From CAYVOV01 sp964453525 (lineage in GTDB: Bacteria > Chloroflexota > Dehalococcoidia > Dehalococcoidales > UBA2162), in assembly GCA_964453525.1 (NCBI GenBank), contig CAYVOV010000001.1:186001-250000 (forward strand): a stretch of 64,000 nucleotides of DNA. Direction: 5' to 3'. A model generated the notes under the pieces. That model did no database searches, had not been told where the DNA came from, and saw only the letters and a program-made list of their open reading frames with translations. Each line of letters begins with the position of its first letter. Positions within the stretch are counted from its first letter, which is position 1. A program made the position numbers and the translations under genes. Positions 36,014 through 43,717 of the stretch are shown here, piece by piece.

Positions 36014-37402
36014 ATGGACGTGATATTCGACCTTGTCAAGCATATTGTTGGTACGAGGTACGAGGACATTCCTGATGAAGCTGTGGAGGCGGCCAAAAAG
36101 GAGGTTGTTGATAGTCTGGCTACAGCCTTGGGCGGTACTACCAAACCCGGAGTCGGGGAACTTGTGGATATAGCTCGGGAAATGGGAGGAACCCCGCAGA
36201 GTACCATCTTCGGTTATGGGATGAAATGTCCTGCCCCGAACGCAGCACAGGTTAACGGCACGATGATACATGCCCTGGACTATGATGATGGGCATCCGGT
36301 ATCTCTTGTCCATATAGGCTGTGTGGCCGTCTCGACCTGCTTTGCCGTTGCCGAAAGGATGGGGGATGTGAGCGGGAAAGAGTTGCTGACGGCTCTTGTC
36401 CTGGGGGCGGACCTCGACTCCAGGCTGGGACTGGCCAGCAGACCGGGCGGGAGTGCTCTCGGTGCCGGCTTTCATCCGACGACCCTCTTCGGCTATATAT
36501 CCTCGGCAGCCATGGCTGCCAAGGTGATGAGACTCGATGAAGAAAAGATGATTAATGCCATCGGTCTTGCCTATCACCAGTGCGGCGGCGCCGGTTCCGG
36601 TGTTGGAGACGGCGCACTGGCAAAAAGAATGGGGCCGGGATTTGCTGCCAAAGCCGGAGTTACCTCCGCCCTGATGGCTGAGAGAGGGATTACCGGGGAG
36701 AGAAGCTCCCTTGAAGGAAGAGACGGGAGAGGTGGGCTGTATAACACCTACATCAAGGGAGATTATGACCCCGGCATATTGACCGGTGAGCTGGGTATGA
36801 AATACCTGGGAGTGGATATCGGTGATAAGCCATATCCCTGCTGCGGGTTTACCCATCCGTTTATCGATGCCGCCCTCTCTTTAAGGTCCAAACATGATAT
36901 CAAAGCGGACCAGATACGTGAAATAACGGCTCTCGGCGGACAGTCCGGGTACGGGATGACTCAACCGCCGGAGATAAAACAGGCTCCGCGGACAATTGTC
37001 GATGCCCAGTTCAGTGTGCCGTATACGGTGGCTACCGCTCTTGCCAGGGGTAAGGTCACTCTTCAAGACTTCACCGATGAGACAATCAAAAGGGAAGAAA
37101 TTCTTGAGATTGCCCGGAAAGTGACCGGACAGCTTGACGATAGTCTGACCAGGCACGGCGTGTCACCGGGCAAGTTGACAATAATAATGAACGATGGCAC
37201 GGAATACTCCGAGTTTGTTGAAGACTTCCTCGGCAGTGTCGGCAACCCGATGACGTTCGACGATTGCGCCGAGAAATTCAAGGAATGTGCCCCCCTTGCT
37301 TTGAAACCACTGCCTTCTGAAAAGGTGGAACAGATAATAGAACTCATCAGGAATCTTGAACAGGTGGATGATGCAGCCAAACCCATCCAGTTACTTGCAT
37401 AA
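36014..37402 (+). CDS. MmgE/PrpD family protein
   Basis: A 462-residue MmgE/PrpD paralogue. N-terminal 'GTRYEDIPDEAVEAAKKEVVDSLATALGG', central 'NGTMIHALDYDDGH' and 'KPYPCCGFTHPFIDAALSL' show the conserved family positions. 'GGAGGTATAAGG' precedes the ATG by a few bases. It is the last gene of the plus-strand run that starts with the SnoaL-like pair, and a perfect hairpin follows 32 bp after its stop. It shares the DALDYDD-type motif with the 33186 protein, so these two may form a related pair with different substrates. Confidence 0.9.
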   Translation: MDVIFDLVKHIVGTRYEDIPDEAVEAAKKEVVDSLATALGGTTKPGVGELVDIAREMGGTPQSTIFGYGMKCPAPNAAQVNGTMIHALDYDDGHPVSLVHIGCVAVSTCFAVAERMGDVSGKELLTALVLGADLDSRLGLASRPGGSALGAGFHPTTLFGYISSAAMAAKVMRLDEEKMINAIGLAYHQCGGAGSGVGDGALAKRMGPGFAAKAGVTSALMAERGITGERSSLEGRDGRGGLYNTYIKGDYDPGILTGELGMKYLGVDIGDKPYPCCGFTHPFIDAALSLRSKHDIKADQIREITALGGQSGYGMTQPPEIKQAPRTIVDAQFSVPYTVATALARGKVTLQDFTDETIKREEILEIARKVTGQLDDSLTRHGVSPGKLTIIMNDGTEYSEFVEDFLGSVGNPMTFDDCAEKFKECAPLALKPLPSEKVEQIIELIRNLEQVDDAAKPIQLLA

Positions 37403-37433
37403 CTAACATATTTTAAGAAATGACTGGAGTAAG

Positions 37434-37463
37434 AGAGCCTCTCGCCGGCCGGCGAGAGGCTCT
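37434..37463. terminator. Perfect hairpin between convergent genes
   Basis: A 30-base perfect palindrome (15 bp per arm) rich in G and C, centred on GCCGG/CCGGC. It lies between the plus-strand PrpD stop at 37402 and the minus-strand enoyl-CoA hydratase stop at 37520. There is no long T run, so it may work as a barrier in both directions rather than as a classic intrinsic terminator. Confidence 0.6.
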
Positions 37464-37519
37464 TCCTCATATCGGGTACAATTAACCGGGTTTCCTGATT
37501 ACTTCTCAGTCGTTGCCGG

Positions 37520-38572
37520 TTAATCGGGCGGTTTCTGCTTTGCTTCCTCCTCTTCCTTTAACTTCTTTTCCAGCTCATCGGCTCTTTTAATCCGCTCCTT
37601 ATCCCGCCATTCCTGGTGGGTGGCTCTGTGCCATACTGCCCTGTCATCCCTGGCTTTAGCCCTGGCCAATGCCTCTTCCACGAGTTTGGGTACTTCTTTC
37701 CCCTCTGATTCGAGCTTTGCTTTCAGGTTGGCTAAAGCCCGGGGGGTTCGTGCCATACCTCTTCCTTCTGCCCTTTCGCCATGGCTCCGGTCTCCCGGCG
37801 GACGGCGGCCCGGTGCAGCGATAGTCCAGATATCCTCACAGGCTGTGGTATAGCCCTGAAGGTCTCTAGTGTGATAAACGGCCTGCTTGATATACTGCAG
37901 GGCGGTAAAGGTAAGGCGTTCGTTCTCAGCGACGCGGTTGGCGTAAGCGAGGGTCTCTCTTTCCAGGGTTTCATAGTCCGGGAAGATACGGTTGACCATG
38001 TGAAAGTCATAGCATTCGCGGGCTGTTAAAAATCTGTGTTCATACATAACCTCAAGCATCTTGCGGGCCCCCCAGTCCCAGGTACCGGGGTCGCACTGGC
38101 CGACCTCTGCCAGGAATAGGGCATCTTCGGAGGCGAAGATAACATCCATTACCCCGGCCAGGAAATACCCTCCCCAGATGCAATAGCCGTGTACCATGGC
38201 GATGGTAGGTTTCGGGATCCGATGAAATTTATGGAGGTGCATCTCCTGTAAAAAGTACTGGTGCTGTTTGTTATATTGCTTCCACACCTCACCTTCGGAG
38301 CGGTAGTCCTTCATTAACTGCTCGGGTGTTCTCCGGTCTGAAAGCATTGGCGCTGACTCCGGCGTGAGCCCGATGGCATCGTGTCCGCCGGAGAAACAGG
38401 GACCGGCTCCTGAAATTACTGCTACCTTGCATTCAGGGTCCTCGGTAAAGCGGTCGAAAGCGTCCTCTATCTCGGCGTACATCGGATGGCTGATGGCATT
38501 CAGATATTTTGGCCTGTTCAGTATTATCCTGGTTACCTTGCCAGGTTCGTAAATAATACTTTTATACTCCAT
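37520..38572 (-). CDS. Enoyl-CoA hydratase/isomerase family protein with a charged tail
   Basis: A 350-residue crotonase-fold protein. The two oxyanion-hole segments are 'CFSGGHDA' (residues about 59-66) and 'HGYCIWGGYFLA' (about 128-139). A typical member is about 260 residues; here there is an insertion near residues 70-105 and a 75-residue C-terminal tail rich in Lys, Glu and Arg, likely helical. The catalytic Glu pair of classical hydratases was not confirmed, so isomerase or other crotonase chemistry is equally possible. AGGGGAAGGG precedes the ATG. It is convergent with the PrpD gene and separated by a hairpin. It is a single gene on its strand. Confidence 0.85.
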   Translation of the reverse strand: MEYKSIIYEPGKVTRIILNRPKYLNAISHPMYAEIEDAFDRFTEDPECKVAVISGAGPCFSGGHDAIGLTPESAPMLSDRRTPEQLMKDYRSEGEVWKQYNKQHQYFLQEMHLHKFHRIPKPTIAMVHGYCIWGGYFLAGVMDVIFASEDALFLAEVGQCDPGTWDWGARKMLEVMYEHRFLTARECYDFHMVNRIFPDYETLERETLAYANRVAENERLTFTALQYIKQAVYHTRDLQGYTTACEDIWTIAAPGRRPPGDRSHGERAEGRGMARTPRALANLKAKLESEGKEVPKLVEEALARAKARDDRAVWHRATHQEWRDKERIKRADELEKKLKEEEEAKQKPPD

Positions 38573-39220
38573 AGCCCTTCCCCTTTCTCGTTGGTATTAT
38601 GTACTGTGACTTCATATCTTAACTATTGCTGATGTTTGATGTCAACGGCGGTCAGGCGGAGTTGGAGTACTGTTCGGTTTTGATTGAATGAAGTGCTCCG
38701 CCTTTTTAATAATATCTATTCCCACCCTCTTTAGAAATCTCCCCCTTATCTCCCTCTCAAACGGTTACCTGCTTTATCATGCGATTATTAGCCTTGTTAA
38801 AAAGGGGGAGAGCTTGTTGAGAGGGGGCGCAGCCGCCTCTCTCTTTTACGCCCTTCTCCAGCCTAGTTAATATTTCTTTCATTTACAATGATTATGGCTG
38901 GTGAGGAGAAAAGGGTTGGGTCAACAATACCAGCCAAATGTAAATAGTACCAAATTATAACCCGCTAGACGCAGAGTCACCGTTCGTTATATAATACATA
39001 ATATTAGATGTCGTCTTTTTCACTATCCGGAAGCGGTGTCTGATATCACAGACTTCCAGCCTTAAGCCACAATGAAGCCCGGATATTTAAATCAGATTAA
39101 ATTTATGCCGGTAGAGGATGGGATTTATCCGCCCTTTGTTATACCCGGATTATTTTTCAATGAAGGTATTATTACCGGCGTAGCTGTAGGGATACCAGAT
39201 TAGATAGAAAGGAACCCGGC
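38573..39220. repeat. Intergenic gap with MITE-like repeat (family 2, copy 2)
   Basis: About 650 bp without a credible gene. 38667-38951 is a repeat with ends GTACTGTTCGGTTTTGATTG and, inverted, GTACTATTTACATTTGGCTGG. It is closely related to the copy near 21935-22337. The remaining 270 bp before the next gene is AT-rich and holds no motif I can assign; it presumably contains the promoter of the downstream synthetase. Confidence 0.6.
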
Positions 39221-40702
39221 ATGAACAACATGGGACATTTTGAAGCGTTATTCAATCCTGAGAAGGTTGCCGTTGTTGGAGCATCCAATAATCTCAGGAA
39301 GTGGGGAGGTGGTGTCTTCCACAGTGTTCTGAAATCTCCTACCCTCAAAGCGATGTACCCGGTTAATAAAAACACTGAAGAGGTTCAGGGAGTAAAAGCC
39401 TATCCGTCGGTTAGGGACTTGCCCGAACCGGTTGATTTCGTTGCCATAGTTATCCCTTTTACCGATGTACTCCAGGTAGTAAAGGATTGTGTTGCCAGAG
39501 GTGTCAAGGCGGCGCTCATTATCACCGCCGGCCTGGGAGAGACCGGACCGGAGGGGGCAAAACTGCAAGAGGAGATAGTGAGGACGGCCCGTGAGGGCGG
39601 CCTGCGGCTGACCGGACCGAACTGCATGGGGCATTTCAATGCCACCAGCGGCTTCTCCACAATACGCATGGGACTGTCAATAGAAAAAGGAGAAATAGGC
39701 GTTATCTCCGAAAGTGGTGGTTTTGCCGGGCATATTTTACAGTGCGGCGCTGAGATGGGCGTCGGGTTCAGCAAGTTTGTCAGCACCGGCAACGAAGCCG
39801 ACCTCCATTTTGAAGACTACCTGGAGTATTTTGCCCAGGATGATGATACAAAGATAATCACCGCCTATGTCGAGGGCCTGAGAGAAGGTAAACGCTTCTT
39901 CGAACTGGCAAAAGAAATTACAGAGACAAAACCGATTGTGCTGGTGAAGGTGGGAAGAACGAAAGCCGGAGTCAGGGCGGCAAAATCACACACCAGTGCC
40001 ATTGCCGGCTCGGACGATGTATACAATGCCATGTTCAAGCAGGCGGGAGTGATAAGGGTGGATGAGGTTGAGGAGATATTCGATGTAGCTTCGGCTCTGC
40101 TCAGACAACCGCTACCGAGAGGCAACAGGGTGGGTATCCTGACTTTCGGTGGCGGCTTCGGTTGCGTGGCATCGGATGCCTGCGAGAGAATGGGTCTGGA
40201 GGTAGCCCAGCTATCACCCGAGACAATCGAACGGTTGAATGAGGTTTTACCCGACCGGTGGCCGCACGCCAATCCTGTTGATACTGTTGGCTTTGGAGAT
40301 GTCACCTACCCCTGTCTCTGGCCGTTGATAGAGGATGATAACCTGGATTCGATACTTGTTATCGGTGGTATCGGTCAAATGGGAATGTGGGGGCGCCCCG
40401 ACCGCCGTGACAGACTATCAGCGATTGACCAGGCTGACAGCGCCCCGTCATTTATCGAGGAGGCTGAACAGGCATTGAAAGACCGGGAGAAAAAAGAGGA
40501 AAAGGAACTCGATAAGCTATTTGACTATCTGGCAAGGTACAAGAAACCTATTGCCGTGTTCAATCACCATGCCAGCAGGATGCAGGACTCACCAATATTT
40601 AAAAAACTCAAAGATAATGGTATTATGATGTATTCAACCCTGGAAAGGGCAGCCAGGGTGCTGTCATACCTGGCGAAATACAGTCTACAAATGAAAAACT
40701 GA
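39221..40702 (+). CDS. NDP-forming acyl-CoA synthetase, alpha-type chain (no ATP-grasp domain)
   Basis: A 493-residue homologue of ADP-forming acetyl-CoA synthetase alpha chains. The CoA-binding domain starts with 'VAVVGASNN' (residues 16-24), 'TGPNCMGHFN' lies near residue 131, and the phosphohistidine is predicted as His257 ('SHTSAIAGSDD'). As in the 7874 gene, the ATP-grasp part is missing. The C-terminal 90 residues carry a charged stretch ('DREKKEEKELDKL'). AAAGGAA lies 9 bases before the ATG. The next gene on this strand is the transketolase N-terminal half, 103 bp downstream. It probably needs a separate beta subunit to link acyl-CoA and ATP. Confidence 0.87.
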   Translation: MNNMGHFEALFNPEKVAVVGASNNLRKWGGGVFHSVLKSPTLKAMYPVNKNTEEVQGVKAYPSVRDLPEPVDFVAIVIPFTDVLQVVKDCVARGVKAALIITAGLGETGPEGAKLQEEIVRTAREGGLRLTGPNCMGHFNATSGFSTIRMGLSIEKGEIGVISESGGFAGHILQCGAEMGVGFSKFVSTGNEADLHFEDYLEYFAQDDDTKIITAYVEGLREGKRFFELAKEITETKPIVLVKVGRTKAGVRAAKSHTSAIAGSDDVYNAMFKQAGVIRVDEVEEIFDVASALLRQPLPRGNRVGILTFGGGFGCVASDACERMGLEVAQLSPETIERLNEVLPDRWPHANPVDTVGFGDVTYPCLWPLIEDDNLDSILVIGGIGQMGMWGRPDRRDRLSAIDQADSAPSFIEEAEQALKDREKKEEKELDKLFDYLARYKKPIAVFNHHASRMQDSPIFKKLKDNGIMMYSTLERAARVLSYLAKYSLQMKN

Positions 40703-40805
40703 GTAAAACAAGTAATGTCATTGTGAAACCCGATGGCCGAGGCTCAGCAGGCGGTCGCCAGTAATGATAGCAGTAAAAAATAACAGGATAAACTGAAGCA
40801 GGATT

Positions 40806-41639
40806 ATGGCAGATGTAAATAATAAACAGCTATCAGTACAGGAAATGGAGACGGTGGCTAAGAAGTTGCGCCGTCATATTGTTTCAATGACAGGGAAAGC
40901 TGGCAGCGGTCACCCCGGTGGCTCGTTATCAGCGGTCGAAATCATAACTGCGCTCTACTTTAAACTATTGCGGCATAACCCGGAAGACCCGAAGTGGGCT
41001 GACCGTGACCGGTTCATTCTCAGCAAAGGACACGCTGCTCCGGTGCTTTATGCCGCGCTGGCCGAATGCGGCTATTTCCCGGTAGAAGAGCTGCTTACCC
41101 TCCGGCAGCTTGACAGTCGACTCCAGGGGCATACCGACCACAAGCTGACTCCCGGAGTCGAGCTTTCAGCCGGTTCTCTGGGACAGGGACTCTCTTTCGC
41201 CATCGGAGTTGCCCTGGCAGGACGCCTCAATAAAAAGGACTATACGGTATATGTCCTGCTTGGTGACGGAGAGTGCGATGAAGGGCAGGTATGGGAAGCG
41301 GCCATGGCCGCCGCTCACTATAAGGTGGATAACCTTGTCGCCATCGTCGATAAGAATGGCCTCCAGATTGACGGCTGGACCCGTGATGTGATGAACCTCG
41401 ACCCTCTGAACAGCAAGTGGCAGGGTTTCGGCTGGGAGGTCTTGGAGATTGACGGGAATGACATTAACCAGGTTTTATATGCCCTGGAAAAGGCAAAGCA
41501 GGTCAAAGGTAAACCTGCCGTGATAATCGCCAACACAATCAAGGGCAAAGGCGTCAGCTTTATGGAGAATAACGCCGATTTCCATGGTAAGGCCCCCAAC
41601 GCCGAGCAACTGGAAACGGCACTGAAGGAGCTTGAATAA
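40806..41639 (+). CDS. Transketolase, N-terminal (thiamine diphosphate-binding) subunit
   Basis: A 277-residue protein equal to the first domain of transketolase. 'GSGHPGGSLSAVEIITALY' and 'SKGHAAPVLYAALAE' are near the N-terminus, and the ThDP/Mg motif GDG..N lies at 'LGDGECDEGQVWEAA...NLVAIVDKNGLQ' (residues about 156-190). The other half is encoded by the next gene, whose ATG immediately follows this stop codon. The two chains together catalyse transfer of two-carbon units between sugar phosphates in the non-oxidative pentose phosphate pathway. Split transketolases are common in archaea and some anaerobic bacteria. 'AAGCAGGA' precedes the start. Confidence 0.95.
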   Translation: MADVNNKQLSVQEMETVAKKLRRHIVSMTGKAGSGHPGGSLSAVEIITALYFKLLRHNPEDPKWADRDRFILSKGHAAPVLYAALAECGYFPVEELLTLRQLDSRLQGHTDHKLTPGVELSAGSLGQGLSFAIGVALAGRLNKKDYTVYVLLGDGECDEGQVWEAAMAAAHYKVDNLVAIVDKNGLQIDGWTRDVMNLDPLNSKWQGFGWEVLEIDGNDINQVLYALEKAKQVKGKPAVIIANTIKGKGVSFMENNADFHGKAPNAEQLETALKELE

Positions 41640-42581
41640 ATGGCTGAAACAGCCTCGACCAGAGAATCATACGGCAAGACCCTGGCTGAACTGGGCAGAG
41701 AAAACCCTGATATCGTTGCCCTCGATGCCGACCTGTCCGCATCGACAATGACAAAATTCTTCGCTGCCGAGTTCCCGGACCGCTTTTTCGACTGCGGCAT
41801 AGCCGAGGCGAATATGGTGGGCATTGCCGCAGGACTGGCGGCCTCAGGCAAGATACCCTTTGCCAGCACCTTCGCCGTCTTTCTTCCCGGGCGCTGCTTT
41901 GACCAGACCAGGGTCTCCATAGCTTACAATGGTCTCAACGTTAAACTCGTTGCCACCCACAGCGGCATCAGTGCCGGAGAGGACGGCGCCACACACCAGT
42001 CGATTGAAGACCTGGCTCTTATTTCTTCACTGCCCGGTTTCACGGTTATCGTCCCGGCTGATACCATAGAGACCGCCCAGGCAGTAAAAGTGGCGGCTGC
42101 TATTGAAGGACCCTGCTACATCAGGCTCTGCCGCCCGAATACTCCTGTTGTCCACGATGATAACTACCGCTTCGAGCTTGGCAAAGCCGACCTGCTGAAG
42201 CAGGGCGCTGACGCAACGATAATGGCAATCGGTATTATGGTCGATGCTGCCATAAAGGCTGCTGAAAACCTTGAAAAAGAAGGCATAAATTGCCGGGTGC
42301 TGAATATGTCCACCCTCAAACCAATTGATGAAGCGGCGATTATAAATGCGTCAAAAGAAACGGGAGCCATCGTTACTGCCGAAGACCACCTTGAACACGG
42401 CGGTCTTGGCAGTACCGTCGCCCGGGTTCTGGCTAAAAACTTGCCGGCGCCAATGGAGTTCGTCGCCATAAAGGATACCTTCGCCAAATCAGGCAAACCG
42501 GCCGAGCTATTACAGAGGTATGGCCTGACTGCCGAAAGTATCGAGCAGGCCGTACGCACCGTGCTCAAGAAAAAGAAATAG
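41640..42581 (+). CDS. Transketolase, C-terminal subunit
   Basis: A 313-residue protein with the pyrimidine-binding domain of transketolase ('DADLSASTMTKFFAAEFPDRFFDCGIAEANMVGIAAGLA', residues about 25-62, containing the ThDP-activating Glu in 'AEANM') and the C-terminal domain. 'THSGISAGEDGATHQSIEDLAL' near residue 106 matches the substrate channel. The ATG directly abuts the stop of the N-terminal half, so translation is coupled. Together the two genes replace a full-length tkt. The following gene is a putative selenoprotein 33 bp downstream on the same strand. Confidence 0.95.
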   Translation: MAETASTRESYGKTLAELGRENPDIVALDADLSASTMTKFFAAEFPDRFFDCGIAEANMVGIAAGLAASGKIPFASTFAVFLPGRCFDQTRVSIAYNGLNVKLVATHSGISAGEDGATHQSIEDLALISSLPGFTVIVPADTIETAQAVKVAAAIEGPCYIRLCRPNTPVVHDDNYRFELGKADLLKQGADATIMAIGIMVDAAIKAAENLEKEGINCRVLNMSTLKPIDEAAIINASKETGAIVTAEDHLEHGGLGSTVARVLAKNLPAPMEFVAIKDTFAKSGKPAELLQRYGLTAESIEQAVRTVLKKKK

Positions 42582-42614
42582 CAATATTACAGGAAACCGT
42601 GAGAGGAGCCAGCC

Positions 42615-43088
42615 ATGCCGCTTAAAATAACGCTGCAGGAAGCAAAAGACCGTGCCATCAACCTCATGAGCGAGGGCTATCACTGAGGTCCGAGCGTCCT
42701 GCAGGTCATGCGGGAAGCCTATGGACTGGAAAATGAAGACCTGCTCTGGGCAGGTACTAACTTTTTTGGTGGTATATCCGGCTATCAGAAAGCTCCCTGC
42801 GGGGCTGTATCAGCTTCAGCGGTATGTCTGGGAATACGCCAGCTCTGCTCTACAGATGATGAAGAGAAGGTCCAGCAGGAAAAGGAAACAGCACGACGTA
42901 AAGCCAGAGAGCTTGTCCAGAGCTTCGCCGAGAAGTTCGGTAATATCATCTGTCTGGAACTCATCGGGGTCGATTTCTCCATCCCCGGAGAGCTCAGCAA
43001 GTTTTTCGATTCAGGCAAGGGCGAAGAAACGTGTCACCAGTACGTCCAGTTCTGCGTGGAAAAGCTCTACGAGCTTGATGAGAGCTAG
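42615..43088 (+). CDS. C_GCAxxG_C_C family protein with an in-frame UGA (probable selenocysteine)
   Basis: Read through TGA at 42684-42686, the gene encodes 157 residues of the C_GCAxxG_C_C redox family: 'GYH-U-GPSVLQVM' (U24), then 'PCGAVSASAVCLG' (Cys62), 'IICLELIGVD' (Cys113), Cys140 and Cys147. In the family the first position is Cys ('GYNCAQAVL'), so UGA falls exactly on a conserved Cys. Open frame continues on both sides. GAGAGGAG lies 7 bases before the ATG. A hairpin with an AGGUCAU loop starts 11 bases after the UGA, like the E. coli fdhF SECIS. If UGA is a stop, only a downstream ATG at 42708 gives a 126-residue product lacking the first motif. Function: putative thiol/selenol redox protein. 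It follows split transketolase. Confidence 0.8.
42694..42718 (+). promoter_or_regulatory. Candidate bacterial SECIS element
   Basis: The stem pairs 42698-42702 (CCTGC) with 42710-42714 (GCGGG) and can extend to 42694/42718 with one mismatch. The loop is AGGTCAT. The loop starts 16 bases after the UGA, within the usual bacterial spacing, and has the GG near its start that SelB needs. TGCAGGTC is shared with the fdhF SECIS of E. coli, as I recall it. Confidence 0.7.
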
Positions 43089-43711
43089 ACTTTCCCGTTC
43101 CTCTCAGCAGAGGTCTTACTGAGGTCTTTTATCTCCGCCATTTCTGACTCACGCTGCATTGCCAGCCGCCTCTCCCTGAGGAAGTGAGTAAAACCCACCA
43201 GGCAGGGCAGACCAAGGCTGTAGGTTATCAGCGTTACCGGTACTCCCATCAGCCAGCAGACCAGCGGCAGCGGGACAAACAGCAGGGCACTGGTAAGGGT
43301 GATATTTTTCCTGATGACAAGTGCCGCCAGTGCCGGCCCGCCTACAATCAGCATCGGCTGAGTAACCAGAGCCAGCAGCACGCCGATTGTCGTACTCTCC
43401 CCCCGGCCGCCCCTGAAGCCGATAAAAACCGGCCAGTTATGCCCGATGACGGCTAAAGCTCCGGCTGTCAGCACGGCTGCCTGGGGAAGATTCACCGCCC
43501 GGGCAAGCAGAATAACAAGCAGTCCCTTGGCAACATCGATGAAGAACACAGTGATTCCTGTTTTGTGGCCAAGCTCATTGAAAGCATTACGAGCACCCAC
43601 GTTTCTATCGCCCATCTGCCGGATGTCCTTACCCCTCAAAAGACGCCCGGCAATATAAGCGGTGGGGACCGAACCGAGAAGATAACTGAATACCAGTACC
43701 AGCCACGGCAT
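43085..43711 (-). CDS. plsY: Acyl-phosphate:glycerol-3-phosphate acyltransferase
   Basis: A 208-residue membrane protein that adds an acyl group from acyl-phosphate to glycerol-3-phosphate, the first step of phospholipid synthesis, in the cytoplasmic membrane. Five or more hydrophobic segments are visible. The glycine-rich active-site loop near the N-terminus reads 'GSVPTAYIAGRLLRGKDIRQMGDRNVGARNA' in two pieces (residues 12-42); canonical PlsY has 'GSGNIGATN' where this has 'GDRNVGARN'. The third motif 'GFRGGRG' (residues 98-104) is intact. It overlaps the end of the putative selenoprotein gene by 4 bp in convergent orientation. It is followed 6 bp upstream by the glycosylase gene, both on the minus strand. 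Confidence 0.92.
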   Translation of the reverse strand: MPWLVLVFSYLLGSVPTAYIAGRLLRGKDIRQMGDRNVGARNAFNELGHKTGITVFFIDVAKGLLVILLARAVNLPQAAVLTAGALAVIGHNWPVFIGFRGGRGESTTIGVLLALVTQPMLIVGGPALAALVIRKNITLTSALLFVPLPLVCWLMGVPVTLITYSLGLPCLVGFTHFLRERRLAMQRESEMAEIKDLSKTSAERNGKV

Positions 43712-43717
43712 ATCACG

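Noticed and set aside
42708..43088. Starting the C_GCAxxG_C_C gene at the ATG after the UGA
   Set aside because: It drops the first conserved motif and ignores the good ribosome site at 42615 and the open upstream frame; kept only as the alternative if UGA is a true stop.
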